This document shows positions 46,032 through 55,108 of a DNA stretch of 64,000 nucleotides, piece by piece. The stretch lies in assembly GCA_030267565.1 (NCBI GenBank), contig BRXU01000055.1, forward strand, positions 279,501-343,500, in the 5' to 3' direction. Within the stretch, counting starts at the first letter, position 1. Each line of letters starts with the position of its first letter. The position numbers were made by a program, and so were the translations under genes. The notes beneath the pieces are model-generated. The model did not search any database, was not told the origin of the DNA, and saw nothing but the letters and a program-made list of their open reading frames with translations. This DNA is from Pleodorina starrii (Eukaryota > Chlorophyta > Chlorophyceae > Chlamydomonadales > Volvocaceae).

Positions 46032-46616
46032 TCACCATGCGTCCGCTTCAGCTTCAACTTGGGTGACAGGGAAAGCGGACCACGCGCGCACCAGCCCTTT
46101 GGCCGCGTCCGCAGACTGCCGCTCAAAACTTCGGGCCCCGCATGGCAGGACAATAGGCAGGACAACATCGTAGCCTTTTGCAGCGGATGCAGTCAACGCG
46201 GCAACATCCACCACGTGCACAGTGCCCACAAAGACCTGAATAGGCATACCCACGTACCGCCGAAGCGTCTCCTTCTGCGCTTCAAACCCTGGCGAGCCCA
46301 CGGGCAGCACACCTTCCTCTAACTTTCTCAGACGGTTCTGGAACCAGGAAACCTTCTTCTCCAAGTGCAAGACGTCTTGCACTTGGAGACAGTGGGAGAC
46401 GGCACCAAGCACCGCCAACTCCTCCCTCGGCTTGGTCACATAGAACGCTGCATCGAACGAGTAACGATGCCTCAGTGGTACTCCGGGGGAAAGCATCGCA
46501 AGCCCAGCAGAGCGCGCCCCCGGCGCCATGGGGGCGACTGCGTATCCGCGCGCTTCATAGTCCTTGACCACGGCGTTACTGACATCCTGCAAGTCAACCT
46601 CACGATTTACGTTCAT
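46032..46616 (-). CDS. Hypothetical protein, possible nuclease-fold
   Basis: 194 codons, start MNVNREVDLQDVSNAVVKDY. A segment YSFDAAFYV followed by LGAVSHCLQVQDVLHLEKKV could be a degenerate PD-(D/E)XK core, but the key ExK is not clear, so this is only a suggestion. A perfect 32-bp loop-free palindrome at 46358-46389 lies within the coding sequence and encodes LQVQDVLHLEK. No membrane segment. Confidence 0.45.
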   Translation of the reverse strand: MNVNREVDLQDVSNAVVKDYEARGYAVAPMAPGARSAGLAMLSPGVPLRHRYSFDAAFYVTKPREELAVLGAVSHCLQVQDVLHLEKKVSWFQNRLRKLEEGVLPVGSPGFEAQKETLRRYVGMPIQVFVGTVHVVDVAALTASAAKGYDVVLPIVLPCGARSFERQSADAAKGLVRAWSAFPVTQVEAEADAW

Positions 46617-46693
46617 AATGGGCTATTCTCGTGCACCTCGTTGACTTTTGACAACACAGCCTGCTGGATTTCGATGTCTATCATCGAATGTAT

Positions 46694-46794
46694 CGGTTCT
46701 TTCCTTAAAAGACTTTGGCAGACACAACAGGAGCGGAGCTAATTCTTTTGCACCATGCCGCGTCTGCCAAGTCGTTCAAGAAGATAGCAACGGT
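46694..46794. mobile_element. Palindromic MITE family B, degenerate
   Basis: Left end CGGTTCTTTCCTTAAAAGAC, right end AAGAAGATAGCAACGGTC; the internal GGCAGAC and GTCTGCCAAGTC still pair. Its right edge coincides with the stop codon (46794-46796) of the minus-strand gene to the right. Confidence 0.65.
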
Positions 46795-48431
46795 CATTGC
46801 CACGCTCCACGACGCTGTTCGGGTTGCCATGGTACAACCTCAGTAAATGTGGGGTTCGACCCGAGCCCTGCCCGTGCCGTCTCCGTCTGTGGTAAGGGGT
46901 CTAATGTTTTAAACCGATTTTTGGGGGTGGACCCCGAAATGTGCTGTGATATTCCAGTTGTTAATGAATTTTGTTGTAATGGCTTGAGGGGTGGTAGCTT
47001 CAAACTGTAACGAGCGCGGATAGATTCAATGATGAAATTTCTCGGTTTCTTATAATCAGTAGTGCTTAATGAGGAGGGAGATTTAGAATAAATCACGAAA
47101 TCGGCATCAAAGTCTCCCATCGCAAGTTTATCAACTATGTTTTGCAGATAGGCACGGCCCTTCTCATCAAGCTCAAATAGAGGCATGGCCCTGCTCATAA
47201 TCAACAGAGGAAAAACGGACTCATAAGTAAACTCCTTAAACACATTACGCATGTATTCCATGAAGTCTGGGGCATCCCTGCCACCAAACAACAAATTAAT
47301 GAAGGAGTTACACTTGTCCTTTTCTGCTTTGAAAAGGGCCGCATTTTGTTTTAACAAAATGCGGCAGGTGTTGACATACGTTTTCCTTCCTTCATAGTCA
47401 GCAGGATCTAGGTAAGGTTCTTCACCCCTCATGTTGTTTAGCTCGTGAACCAAAAGCTCCATGTTAAATATCCACACTACGCAAAAAACAAATTCCCATT
47501 CTAGGGGGGTTTTTAAGTTTCCATCCTTGACGATTCTGTCTATAATAAAAAGTATTTTTGGGTATTCATGATGCAGTATATCCATGTAACTCTCAATGTA
47601 TATTCGTCTTTTGTGTGGGTCGTATAATGTAAGTACAGACGCGTGGACCACCCAATACAAAGAGTATGAATGGTTGATGACGTCTGCGTTGTTAAATGTA
47701 TGGTATTTTTTGAGGTGGGATGCTATATTTAGTTCAAAGTTCGTTATCTTTGAACTATTTGTTATTATACCACCATCAGGTTCATCAAGACCGGTTGGAT
47801 GTTCAACCGGTGTCAACATTGTGTCGAACTCCATCATGCTTGTTTTATCATAAGTCACTGTACCTGGTAGGTCCGCCATAGGGTTATTGGCTGAGTTATT
47901 GACAGATTCTCGTCGTTGACTACCCTGCCGACTCACTGCACCACGTGACGCAGTCACCACCGCCTGCGTCTGGGGCGCCATGGGATAGTTGGTGTCTAAG
48001 TTATTGACAGATTGTCGTCGTTGACTACCCTGCCGACTCACTGCACCACGTGACGCAGTCACCACCGCCGTCGTCTGGGACGCCATGAGGTTGTTGGTGT
48101 CTAAGTTATTGACAGATTGTCGTCGTTGACTACCCTGCCGACTCACTCTGATGGGCATGGGGGCTACAGCGGTGCATGCTTCCCCCCTGCATAATCGGGT
48201 CACTCCTGTCATGGTTCGTTTAGCCGATTTCATGGCATTTCCAGCTGATCTTAATGCATTCCTCGCCAATTTTTTCATACTTGTAAATGTGTTTTCTGAA
48301 CCTCCGACATGTTTTGAAGTTCGGCTTGGACGTTGACGTAAGCTCACCTTCTTTTTCGCTTTGGAAGAAGGTTTTGTCGAATTGCGTTTCCTTACAGATC
48401 GCAATTTCGTGCGTTTATTGGGTTGAGCCAT
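46794..48431 (-). CDS. Hypothetical protein with basic, repeated N-terminus
   Basis: 545 codons. The first 90 residues are very basic (KRTKLRSVRKRNSTK, SKAKKKVSLRQRPSR), which suggests nucleic-acid binding or nuclear targeting. Residues of about 95-185 contain three copies of a unit starting SRQGSQRRQSVNNLDTN. The rest is a mixed alpha/beta region with hydrophobic stretches (SYSLYWVVHASVLTLYD, WEFVFCVVWIFNMELLVHEL) but no clear membrane helix. No family recognised. Its stop codon overlaps the edge of a degenerate palindrome. Confidence 0.55.
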   Translation of the reverse strand: MAQPNKRTKLRSVRKRNSTKPSSKAKKKVSLRQRPSRTSKHVGGSENTFTSMKKLARNALRSAGNAMKSAKRTMTGVTRLCRGEACTAVAPMPIRVSRQGSQRRQSVNNLDTNNLMASQTTAVVTASRGAVSRQGSQRRQSVNNLDTNYPMAPQTQAVVTASRGAVSRQGSQRRESVNNSANNPMADLPGTVTYDKTSMMEFDTMLTPVEHPTGLDEPDGGIITNSSKITNFELNIASHLKKYHTFNNADVINHSYSLYWVVHASVLTLYDPHKRRIYIESYMDILHHEYPKILFIIDRIVKDGNLKTPLEWEFVFCVVWIFNMELLVHELNNMRGEEPYLDPADYEGRKTYVNTCRILLKQNAALFKAEKDKCNSFINLLFGGRDAPDFMEYMRNVFKEFTYESVFPLLIMSRAMPLFELDEKGRAYLQNIVDKLAMGDFDADFVIYSKSPSSLSTTDYKKPRNFIIESIRARYSLKLPPLKPLQQNSLTTGISQHISGSTPKNRFKTLDPLPQTETARAGLGSNPTFTEVVPWQPEQRRGAWQ

Positions 48432-48569
48432 GTATATGTGTCAGAGAGGTTTTTTATCACACACAGGGAGACCTTGATACACAGACCATTGGTGGTAGCG
48501 CCCGCCATGGATGGCCACGGGCATGCAGCAGCTCCGCCTGCACGAGTGTGATGGAGCTGATGGGCAGAC

Positions 48570-48588
48570 CAGGGTTGCTATCTTCTTG
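48570..48588. mobile_element. Family B terminus, remnant
   Basis: Only CAGGGTTGCTATCTTCTT remains. The 8 bp GATGGGCA occur at 48559-48566 and again at 48588-48595, which could be the old target duplication around an imperfect excision scar. Confidence 0.5.
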
Positions 48589-48597
48589 ATGGGCACG

Positions 48598-49326
48598 TCA
48601 AATCAAAGCCTGGTCCGCCACCATGTCTCCGTACTGCGCGAGGTGCGTCAGAAACTGGCCTTTCGCCGCAGCTTGCCCGGTCAATTCGGCAGGTTCCAAT
48701 TTTAACTCCTGAAGAGGCGGCACATTGCGACCGAGGACCACGTCGTTGAGGAGGACCTTGCGAAGCTTGATGCTTGCGCACCAATAGCTGTACTCGGTCA
48801 GGAAGACTTGGAAGTTCTTGTACAGGTAGTCGATGTCCGACTCTGGCAGGACCTCTTTGAGCTGCCGCTGAAAATTGTACGGAGTCACCACGAGCACGGT
48901 CGAGAAGAAATCCAGCTTCTTGTACTTGTTCTTGATGCCGTCGGCATGCTGTGACCCAACGTGCACGTCGAGAAGGATAGTTTTGTCCCGTTGCGCATTC
49001 TTCTTGATAATCAGGTCTGGCGTCAAGCCAGCCAGCAGCTTCTGGATGCTAGCATTGCCCCGGACGTCTTTCTCGGTGATGAACACCTCGCCGTTTTTGT
49101 CCAGCAAGTCCTCAATCGAGAAGACCAGGTAGTCGTGGATCATAGAGTCGTTGCCCTCCATGTATCCCATCATCTTCAGCGTTTCAGTAATATTTTGCAG
49201 GGCTGCGGTGCAATCCTCCGTTGCATACGAGTGATTCACCAGGTACGCAAAGTACTCGTTGTCCATCCACTTTGTAGGAACGTGGAATGTCTTTCGAAAG
49301 ACATGGTATAGTAGAGGCTCTGACAT
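48598..49326 (-). CDS. Hypothetical PD-(D/E)XK-like protein
   Basis: 242 codons, start MSEPLLYHVFRKTFHVPTKW. The centre reads AGLTPDLIIKKNAQRDKTIL then LDVHVGSQHADGIKNKYKKL, an arrangement (PD...D/E-x-h..K) like restriction-type nucleases, although the usual Lys next to the second acidic residue is not obvious. The flanks are helical with several aromatic residues. No neighbour-based role can be given. It ends 10 bp from a palindrome remnant. Confidence 0.42.
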   Translation of the reverse strand: MSEPLLYHVFRKTFHVPTKWMDNEYFAYLVNHSYATEDCTAALQNITETLKMMGYMEGNDSMIHDYLVFSIEDLLDKNGEVFITEKDVRGNASIQKLLAGLTPDLIIKKNAQRDKTILLDVHVGSQHADGIKNKYKKLDFFSTVLVVTPYNFQRQLKEVLPESDIDYLYKNFQVFLTEYSYWCASIKLRKVLLNDVVLGRNVPPLQELKLEPAELTGQAAAKGQFLTHLAQYGDMVADQALI

Positions 49327-49672
49327 ACTTCACTGCATGAACTCACTTGCAGGTCGTCGTAGCCTATATTGTTTATTTCTGAATGTGCAAGCTAGGCAAG
49401 CCGTCCTGGCCGTCCTGGCCGGCCCGTCTTGAACTTCCCGTACGTGGATCCACCGCGGCGACCGTGTGCTGCTGGGCAGACGTGAGGAGCCGGTTTGCAC
49501 CACCTTGCCCGCACGGGGCTGACTGTCGGCCCGCTTAGGCCCGATAGAAATGTGTAACTCATCTACAATTCGACCACCCGCTGATAGCAATAGCGGTATG
49601 TCCTGACAAGGCCAAGAAAATATGCCCTGCTTCTGGCCCATCATTCCATGTGGATGCGCCAACATGTTCTCC
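49327..49672. other. Gap between minus-strand genes
   Basis: No gene, hairpin or repeat recognised here. Confidence 0.4.
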
Positions 49673-50483
49673 TTATTTGCCGAATCGCTTGTAGCAGTCC
49701 AGGATGAAGAAGAACTCGGACACGTGAGCGGCTGCAACCCCCAAATGCATTATCTGATGCGAGCTCCCTATAAGATCAAAGGTCTCCGGGAAGAAAGCCT
49801 CCGGGAAAGACTTGGCGTACACAGTTCCACCGACCAAGAGCGACACGAAGACTCCAATAGCTGCCCCCACAGGTACCGTGAATCTCCACAAGGTGACTAT
49901 ATCGTGGATGGCCTGGTAGCATAGCGGTACAAAGTATATAAGTACAATGGAGCCCACGAAAGCGGCCTGGCTGGGCTTGTCCAGTGCCTCGCCCCTTTTG
50001 AGATTGACAATTTTCATCCACGCAGCCACAGAGACCAAAAGCGCCATGCCTGTGTTGATTACCAAGCCCCACCAAGGAAAGATGAAAAAGGCCAGAGCAA
50101 AGGTTAAGAAGACTGACGCAACAAAGATGAAAGCCACGTCGAGCTTCCTCCACAAGATGTATACCGTTGGCGAAATGGGCATGAAAAGGTGGTAGCCCAC
50201 GCTGAATGGCAAGTGCACCAGCGCACTGAACCAAAAAGCAACAAAAAGGAACCCAGCTTGCGCCTGCTGGTTGCAAGTTGCCGAGGACGTATGTCAGCGC
50301 CACCGTTGAGAAGATGCTGGCGCAAATCATCGTCCAGGCATTCATACACTCATTGTGCATGTGAAACAAGCTGAAGAGGGCCTCCATGTAGGTGCCGCCA
50401 AGACGGTACCCAGTGGTAAGGCCATCAAAGCGCAGCCACGCGGGCACCTGGGAATCTCGAAGTCCGTAGACCGGACTCGGCAT
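49673..50483 (-). pseudogene. PAQR/hemolysin-III-like membrane protein, frameshifted
   Basis: Start MPSPVYGLRDSQVPAWLRFD at 50483. The N-terminal part has the family signature GYRLGGTYMEALFSLFHMHN followed by ECMNAWTM (progestin/adipoQ receptor and hemolysin III family, seven membrane helices). At about 50268-50276, after VLGNL, the homologous reading moves to the next frame (+1) and continues LVHLPFSVGYHLFMPISPTV, several membrane helices, and the C-terminal FFPETFDLIGSSHQIMHLGV with the conserved His pair, ending CYKRFGK at 49673. Both halves look well preserved, so the frameshift is recent, a sequencing error, or a programmed shift. PAQR proteins include ceramidase-like hydrolases; their role in a virus is unknown. 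Confidence 0.7.
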
Positions 50484-50786
50484 CTTTTGCGATGCCCGCT
50501 TGAGGTAGAACGGCTCTGGCCTTTGCTTGCGCTTCCCGTGGAGTCACCACAGCGTCACCGCATTTGATATAGTGGTCCGCTCTCCGCTCTGGCCGCATGC
50601 TTCCCGTTGTTCTCGCTCCCGTGCTTTGCCTCGCACAAATGACTTCCATTGTTTATGCCATTCGTGCATATGTTTCTACGCAACGTTTGCGTCGTCCGGG
50701 CGATTGGTTCTCCTTCCTGCACATTACGCATGCGTCACCGCCTTTCGTATTGTGGCCTTTCACATGCGCGTGTACGGGCCCTCGCA
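50484..50786. other. Gap with a possible small plus-strand gene
   Basis: A plus frame from ATG 50597 begins with a hydrophobic, signal-like stretch (MLPVVLAPVLCLAQMTSIVY) and continues QRLRRPGDWFSFLHITHA before running into the tandem array. It may be a small secreted or membrane protein whose 3' end was replaced by the array. Unconfirmed. Confidence 0.25.
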
Positions 50787-52255
50787 GAAGCTTACACGTT
50801 CTCGGAAACGGGGGGCTCGACCATTTTGTCATACAAATGTCATACAATGTCATACAACTGCCATGCACTCGTGTCAGTCATTAGACATGACATACATCTA
50901 GGCGTGGGTATGCCCTAGGTGTATGTCATGTATGTCATGTATGCCATGTATGCCATGTATGCCATGTATGCCATGTATGACGCTGTTTTAGAGGGGGTGT
51001 AACAGGGCCTCCTTGCATACCCCAAGGGGTATTTCATTCTGGTTTTGTGGAGGCACCCCTAAATTCCTGTCATACATGACATACATGGCATACAAATTCC
51101 AATTTGAGGTCAGGCCTGGGCACTTCCTTACTCAATCCAGTGTGGAAGCTTACACGTTCTCGGAAACAGGGGGCTCGACCATTTTGTCATACAAATGTCA
51201 TACAATGTCATACAACTGCCATGCACTCGTGTCAGTCATTAGACATGACATACATCTAGGCGTGGGTATGCCCTAGGTGTATGTCATGTATGTCATGTAT
51301 GACATGTATGACGCTGTTTTAGGGGGGGTGTAACAGGGCCTCCTTGCATACCCCAAGGGGTATTTCATTCTGGTTTTGTGGAGGCACCCCTAAATCCCTG
51401 TCATACATGACATACATGGCATACAAATTCCAATTTGAGGTCAGGCCTGGGCACTTCCTTACTCAATCCAGTGTGGAAGCTTACACGTTCTCGGAAACGG
51501 GGGGCTCGACCATTTTGTCATACAAATGTCATACAATGTCATACAACTGCCATGCACTCGTGTCAGTCATTAGACATGACATACATCTAGGCGTGGGTAT
51601 GCCCTAGGTGTATGTCATGTATGTCATGTATGTCATGTATGCCATGTATGCCATGTATGCCATGTATGCCATGTATGACGCTGTTTTAGAGGGGGTGTAA
51701 CAGGGCCTCCTTGCATACCCCAAGGGGTATTTCATTCTGGTTTTGTGGAGGCACCCCTAAATCCCTGTCATACATGACATACATGGCATACAAATTCCAA
51801 TTTGAGGTCAGGCCTGGGCACTTCCTTACTCAATCCAGTGTGGAAGCTTACACGTTCTCGGAAACGGGGGCTCGACCATTTTGTCATACAAATGTCATAC
51901 AATGTCATACAACTGCCATGCACTCGTGACAGTCATTAGACATGACATACATCTAGGCGTGGGTATGCCCTAGGTGTATGTCATGTATGTCATGTATGTC
52001 ATGTATGACGCTGTTTTAGAGGGGGTGTAACAGGGCCTCCTTGCATACCCCAAGGGGTATTTCATTCTGGTTTTGTGGAGGCACCCCTAAATCCCTGTCA
52101 TACATGACATACATGGCATACAAATTCCAATTTGAGGTCAGGCCTGGGCACTTCCTTACTCAATCCAGTGTGGAAGCTTACACGTTCTCGGAAACGGGGG
52201 CTCGACCATTTTGTCATACAAATGTCATACAATGTCATACAACTGCCATGCACTC
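50787..52255. repeat. Tandem array 1, about 330-367-bp units, 4.3 copies
   Basis: Units start AAGCTTACACGTTCTCGG at about 50788, 51147, 51478, 51845 and 52175. Unit lengths differ through a variable CATGTATGC/CATGTATGT microsatellite. Each complete unit contains an imperfect 17-bp inverted repeat (CATGACATACATCTAGG and CCTAGGTGTATGTCATG, one mismatch) with an 11-bp loop. Recurrent 87-codon plus frames are repeat by-products. Confidence 0.92.
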
Positions 52256-53072
52256 GTGTTCCTCCTGGTTGCACATGACGGCTCCGACAATCACCTGTCG
52301 AGCCGTGCATTGCTTTTTGTCGGCGGCATCCCGCCAGCAGTGACGATCCTTTACCAGGACTCCGGCTTCTCGCTTATTGGCCATGTAAGACCGTACTGCC
52401 TGTGTAAACTGGTCCTTTGTTAGATTTGACGCTGTGCCACGGTGTTCAAAACCAGTCGCACAGTCGTTCCTGACGTATTCGAGGTACCGTCGGTGGACAT
52501 CCTTGATGGGAAGAACATCTTTTTTGTTCCCGGTAATGCTGACTATGTCATCAAGCCATTCAGCGATAGAGTTGCTGGCATCGGCAATATCTGCTCGCCA
52601 TTCGCGCATAGAGGCTGGTATGATGTCCAGTCCGTCCGGGTTGTACGCCTCCATCAGCACATCAGCAAGTGCCGGCAGCCATTCCTGGAAACGAGCGCCG
52701 ACATCTTTGTTCATGGGAAATGTGAACTCCTCCTCCTCCAGTTCAGGGTTGTCGGTGGCGTCGGCTGTTGTTGTCGATGGTGAAGGTTCAGAGACAGGCA
52801 CAAATTTTGAACGCATGGGTACCACAACCATTCGACCAAGGAAGGCCTCGTCGGTGGTGTCGAATGACGGGGCATCACCTTCGTTGAAGATGAGCATGAA
52901 CCCGGCCTGCCAGGTGAAATTGAACCAGTCCCCAGCACCACACTTTCGTCCCTCAACACGTTCACCCACGCCACCTGTGTATGCCTTGAGCATGGCGACA
53001 TCAAGTGTCATGGATTTTTTAGCTCCTCTGCTATCAGGATCCGTTTGCCTTATAAGGTGGCAATCGTTAACG
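52235..53072 (-). pseudogene. C-terminal duplicate of the D5-like primase-helicase
   Basis: About 260 residues align to residues of about 815-1065 of the intact gene at 55109-58336: TLDVAMLKAYTGGVGERVEG, GRKCGAGDWFNFTWQAGFML, FNEGDAPSFDTTDEAFLGRM, KDVGARFQEWLPALADVLME, REWRADIADASNSIAEW and ITGNKKDVLPIKDVHRRYLE. Upstream, the matching GKR...AEELK text is present but in other frames: one base is missing near 53055, and an A-run near 53017 shifts the frame. The N-terminal 800 residues (primase and Walker A) are absent. The left end runs into array 1 and the right end into array 2. It keeps an open frame of 300 codons from a non-homologous start. Confidence 0.88.
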
Positions 53073-53080
53073 AGTGGGCA

Positions 53081-54990
53081 ACGTAGTCCTGCTGTGGGTA
53101 TGAGCCACGCCAGTCCAGATTGAGGGGTATAGGACATTAGGACACTAGGACACTACAAATTGGGGCCTTACAAAACGAAAAAGTAGAGCTCTTCTTCATG
53201 TTTGTCATTGTTTCGAAAACACCCCCCTCTCCCTACCTGTCCTAATGTCCTAATGTCCTAATGTCCTAATGCCCTAATGCCTGCCTTTCTGCATTAGTAT
53301 GGTGGTAGTCCTGCTGTGGGTATGAGCCACGAATGCATGTGCAAAATATGCCATCCACCATGCCAGTCCAGATTGAGGGGTATAGGACATTAGGACACTA
53401 GGACACTACAAATTGGGGCCTTACAAAACGAAAAAGTAGAGCTCTTCTTCATGTTTGTCATTGTTTCGAAAACACCCCCCTCTCCCTACCTGTCCTAATG
53501 TCCTAATGTCCTAATGCCCTAATGCCTGCCTTTCTGCATTAGTATGGTGGTAGTCCTGCTGTGGGTATGAGCCACGAATGCATGTGCAAAATATGCCATC
53601 CACCATGCCAGTCCAGATTGAGGGGTATAGGACATTAGGACACTAGGACACTAAAAATTGGGGCCTTACAAAACGAAAAAGTAGAGCTCTTCTTCATGTT
53701 TGTCATTGTTTCGAAAACACCCCCCTCTCCCTACCTGTCCTAATGTCCTAATGTCCTAATGTCCTAATGCCCTAATGCCTGCCTTTCTGCATTAGTATGG
53801 TGGTAGTCCTGCTGTGGGTATGAGCCACGAATGCATGTGCAAAATATGCCATCCACCATGCCAGTCCAGATTGAGGGGTATAGGACATTAGGACACTAGG
53901 ACACTACAAATTGGGGCCTTACAAAACGAAAAAGTAGAGCTCTTCTTCATGTTTGTCATTGTTTCGAAAACACCCCCCTCTCCCTACCTGTCCTAATGTC
54001 CTAATGTCCTAATGCCCTAATGCCTGCCTTTCTGCATTAGTATGGTGGTAGTCCTGCTGTGGGTATGAGCCACGAATGCATGTGCAAAATATGCCATCCA
54101 CCATGCCAGTCCAGATTGAGGGGTATAGGACATTAGGACACTAGGACACTACAAATTGGGGCCTTACAAAACGAAAAAGTAGAGCTCTTCTTCATGTTTG
54201 TCATTGTTTCGAAAACACCCCCCTCTCCCTACCTGTCCTAATGTCCTAATGTCCTAATGCCTGCCTTTCTGCATTAGTATGGTGGTAGTCCTGCTGTGGG
54301 TATGAGCCACGAATGCATGTGCAAAATATGCCATCCATCATGCCAGTCCAGATTGAGGGGTATAGGACATTAGGACACTAGGACACTACAAATTGGGGCC
54401 TTACAAAACGAAAAAGTAGAGCTCTTCTTCATGTTTGTCATTGTTTCGAAAACACCCCCCTCTCCCTACCTGTCCTAATGTCCTAATGTCCTAATGTCCT
54501 AATGCCCTAATGCCTGCCTTTCTGCATTAGTATGGTGGTAGTCCTGCTGTGGGTATGAGCCACGAATGCATGTGCAAAATATGCCATCCACCATGCCAGT
54601 CCAGATTGAGGGGTATAGGACATTAGGACACTAGGACACTACAAATTGGGGCCTTACAAAACGAAAAAGTAGAGCTCTTCTTCATGTTTGTCATTGTTTC
54701 GAAAACACCCCCCTCTCCCTACCTGTCCTAATGTCCTAATGTCCTAATGTCCTAATGCCCTAATGCCTGCCTTTCTGCATTAGTATGGTGGTAGTCCTGC
54801 TGTGGGTATGAGCCACGAATGCATGTGCAAAATATGCCATCCACCATGCCAGTCCAGATTGAGGGGTATAGGACATTAGGACACTAGGACACTACAAATT
54901 GGGGCCTTACAAAACGAAAAAGTAGAGCTCTTCTTCATGTTTGTCATTGTTTCGAAAACACCCCCCTCTCCCTACCTGTCCTAATGTCCT
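53081..54990. repeat. Tandem array 2, about 225-255-bp units, eight copies
   Basis: Units start AGTCCTGCTGTGGGTATGAG at about 53082, 53308, 53550, 53805, 54049, 54287, 54540 and 54793; the first lacks about 30 bp. Each has GGACATTAGGACACTAGG and, some 90 bp later, CCTAATGTCCTAATG repeats, which are complementary and could pair. Length varies by the number of CCTAATGT units. The array lies between the primase pseudogene and the 3' end of the intact primase gene. Confidence 0.92.
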
Positions 54991-55108
54991 AATGCCCATT
55001 AGATTGTTCTGTAGAGACTTCACACACATCATAAGATCACACGACTCCAATGTGATAAAGTGCACAATATCCCGTGGCATGGTACCACACGGCGTTCTAT
55101 GCGAACTT

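Noticed and set aside
49330..49737. Minus-strand frame of 135 codons left of the PAQR-like gene
   Set aside because: It overlaps the well-supported C-terminal half of the PAQR protein in another frame, and its composition is not protein-like.
50787..54990. CRISPR-like arrays
   Set aside because: The units are contiguous long tandem repeats with no unique spacers between short constant repeats, and no cas genes are near.
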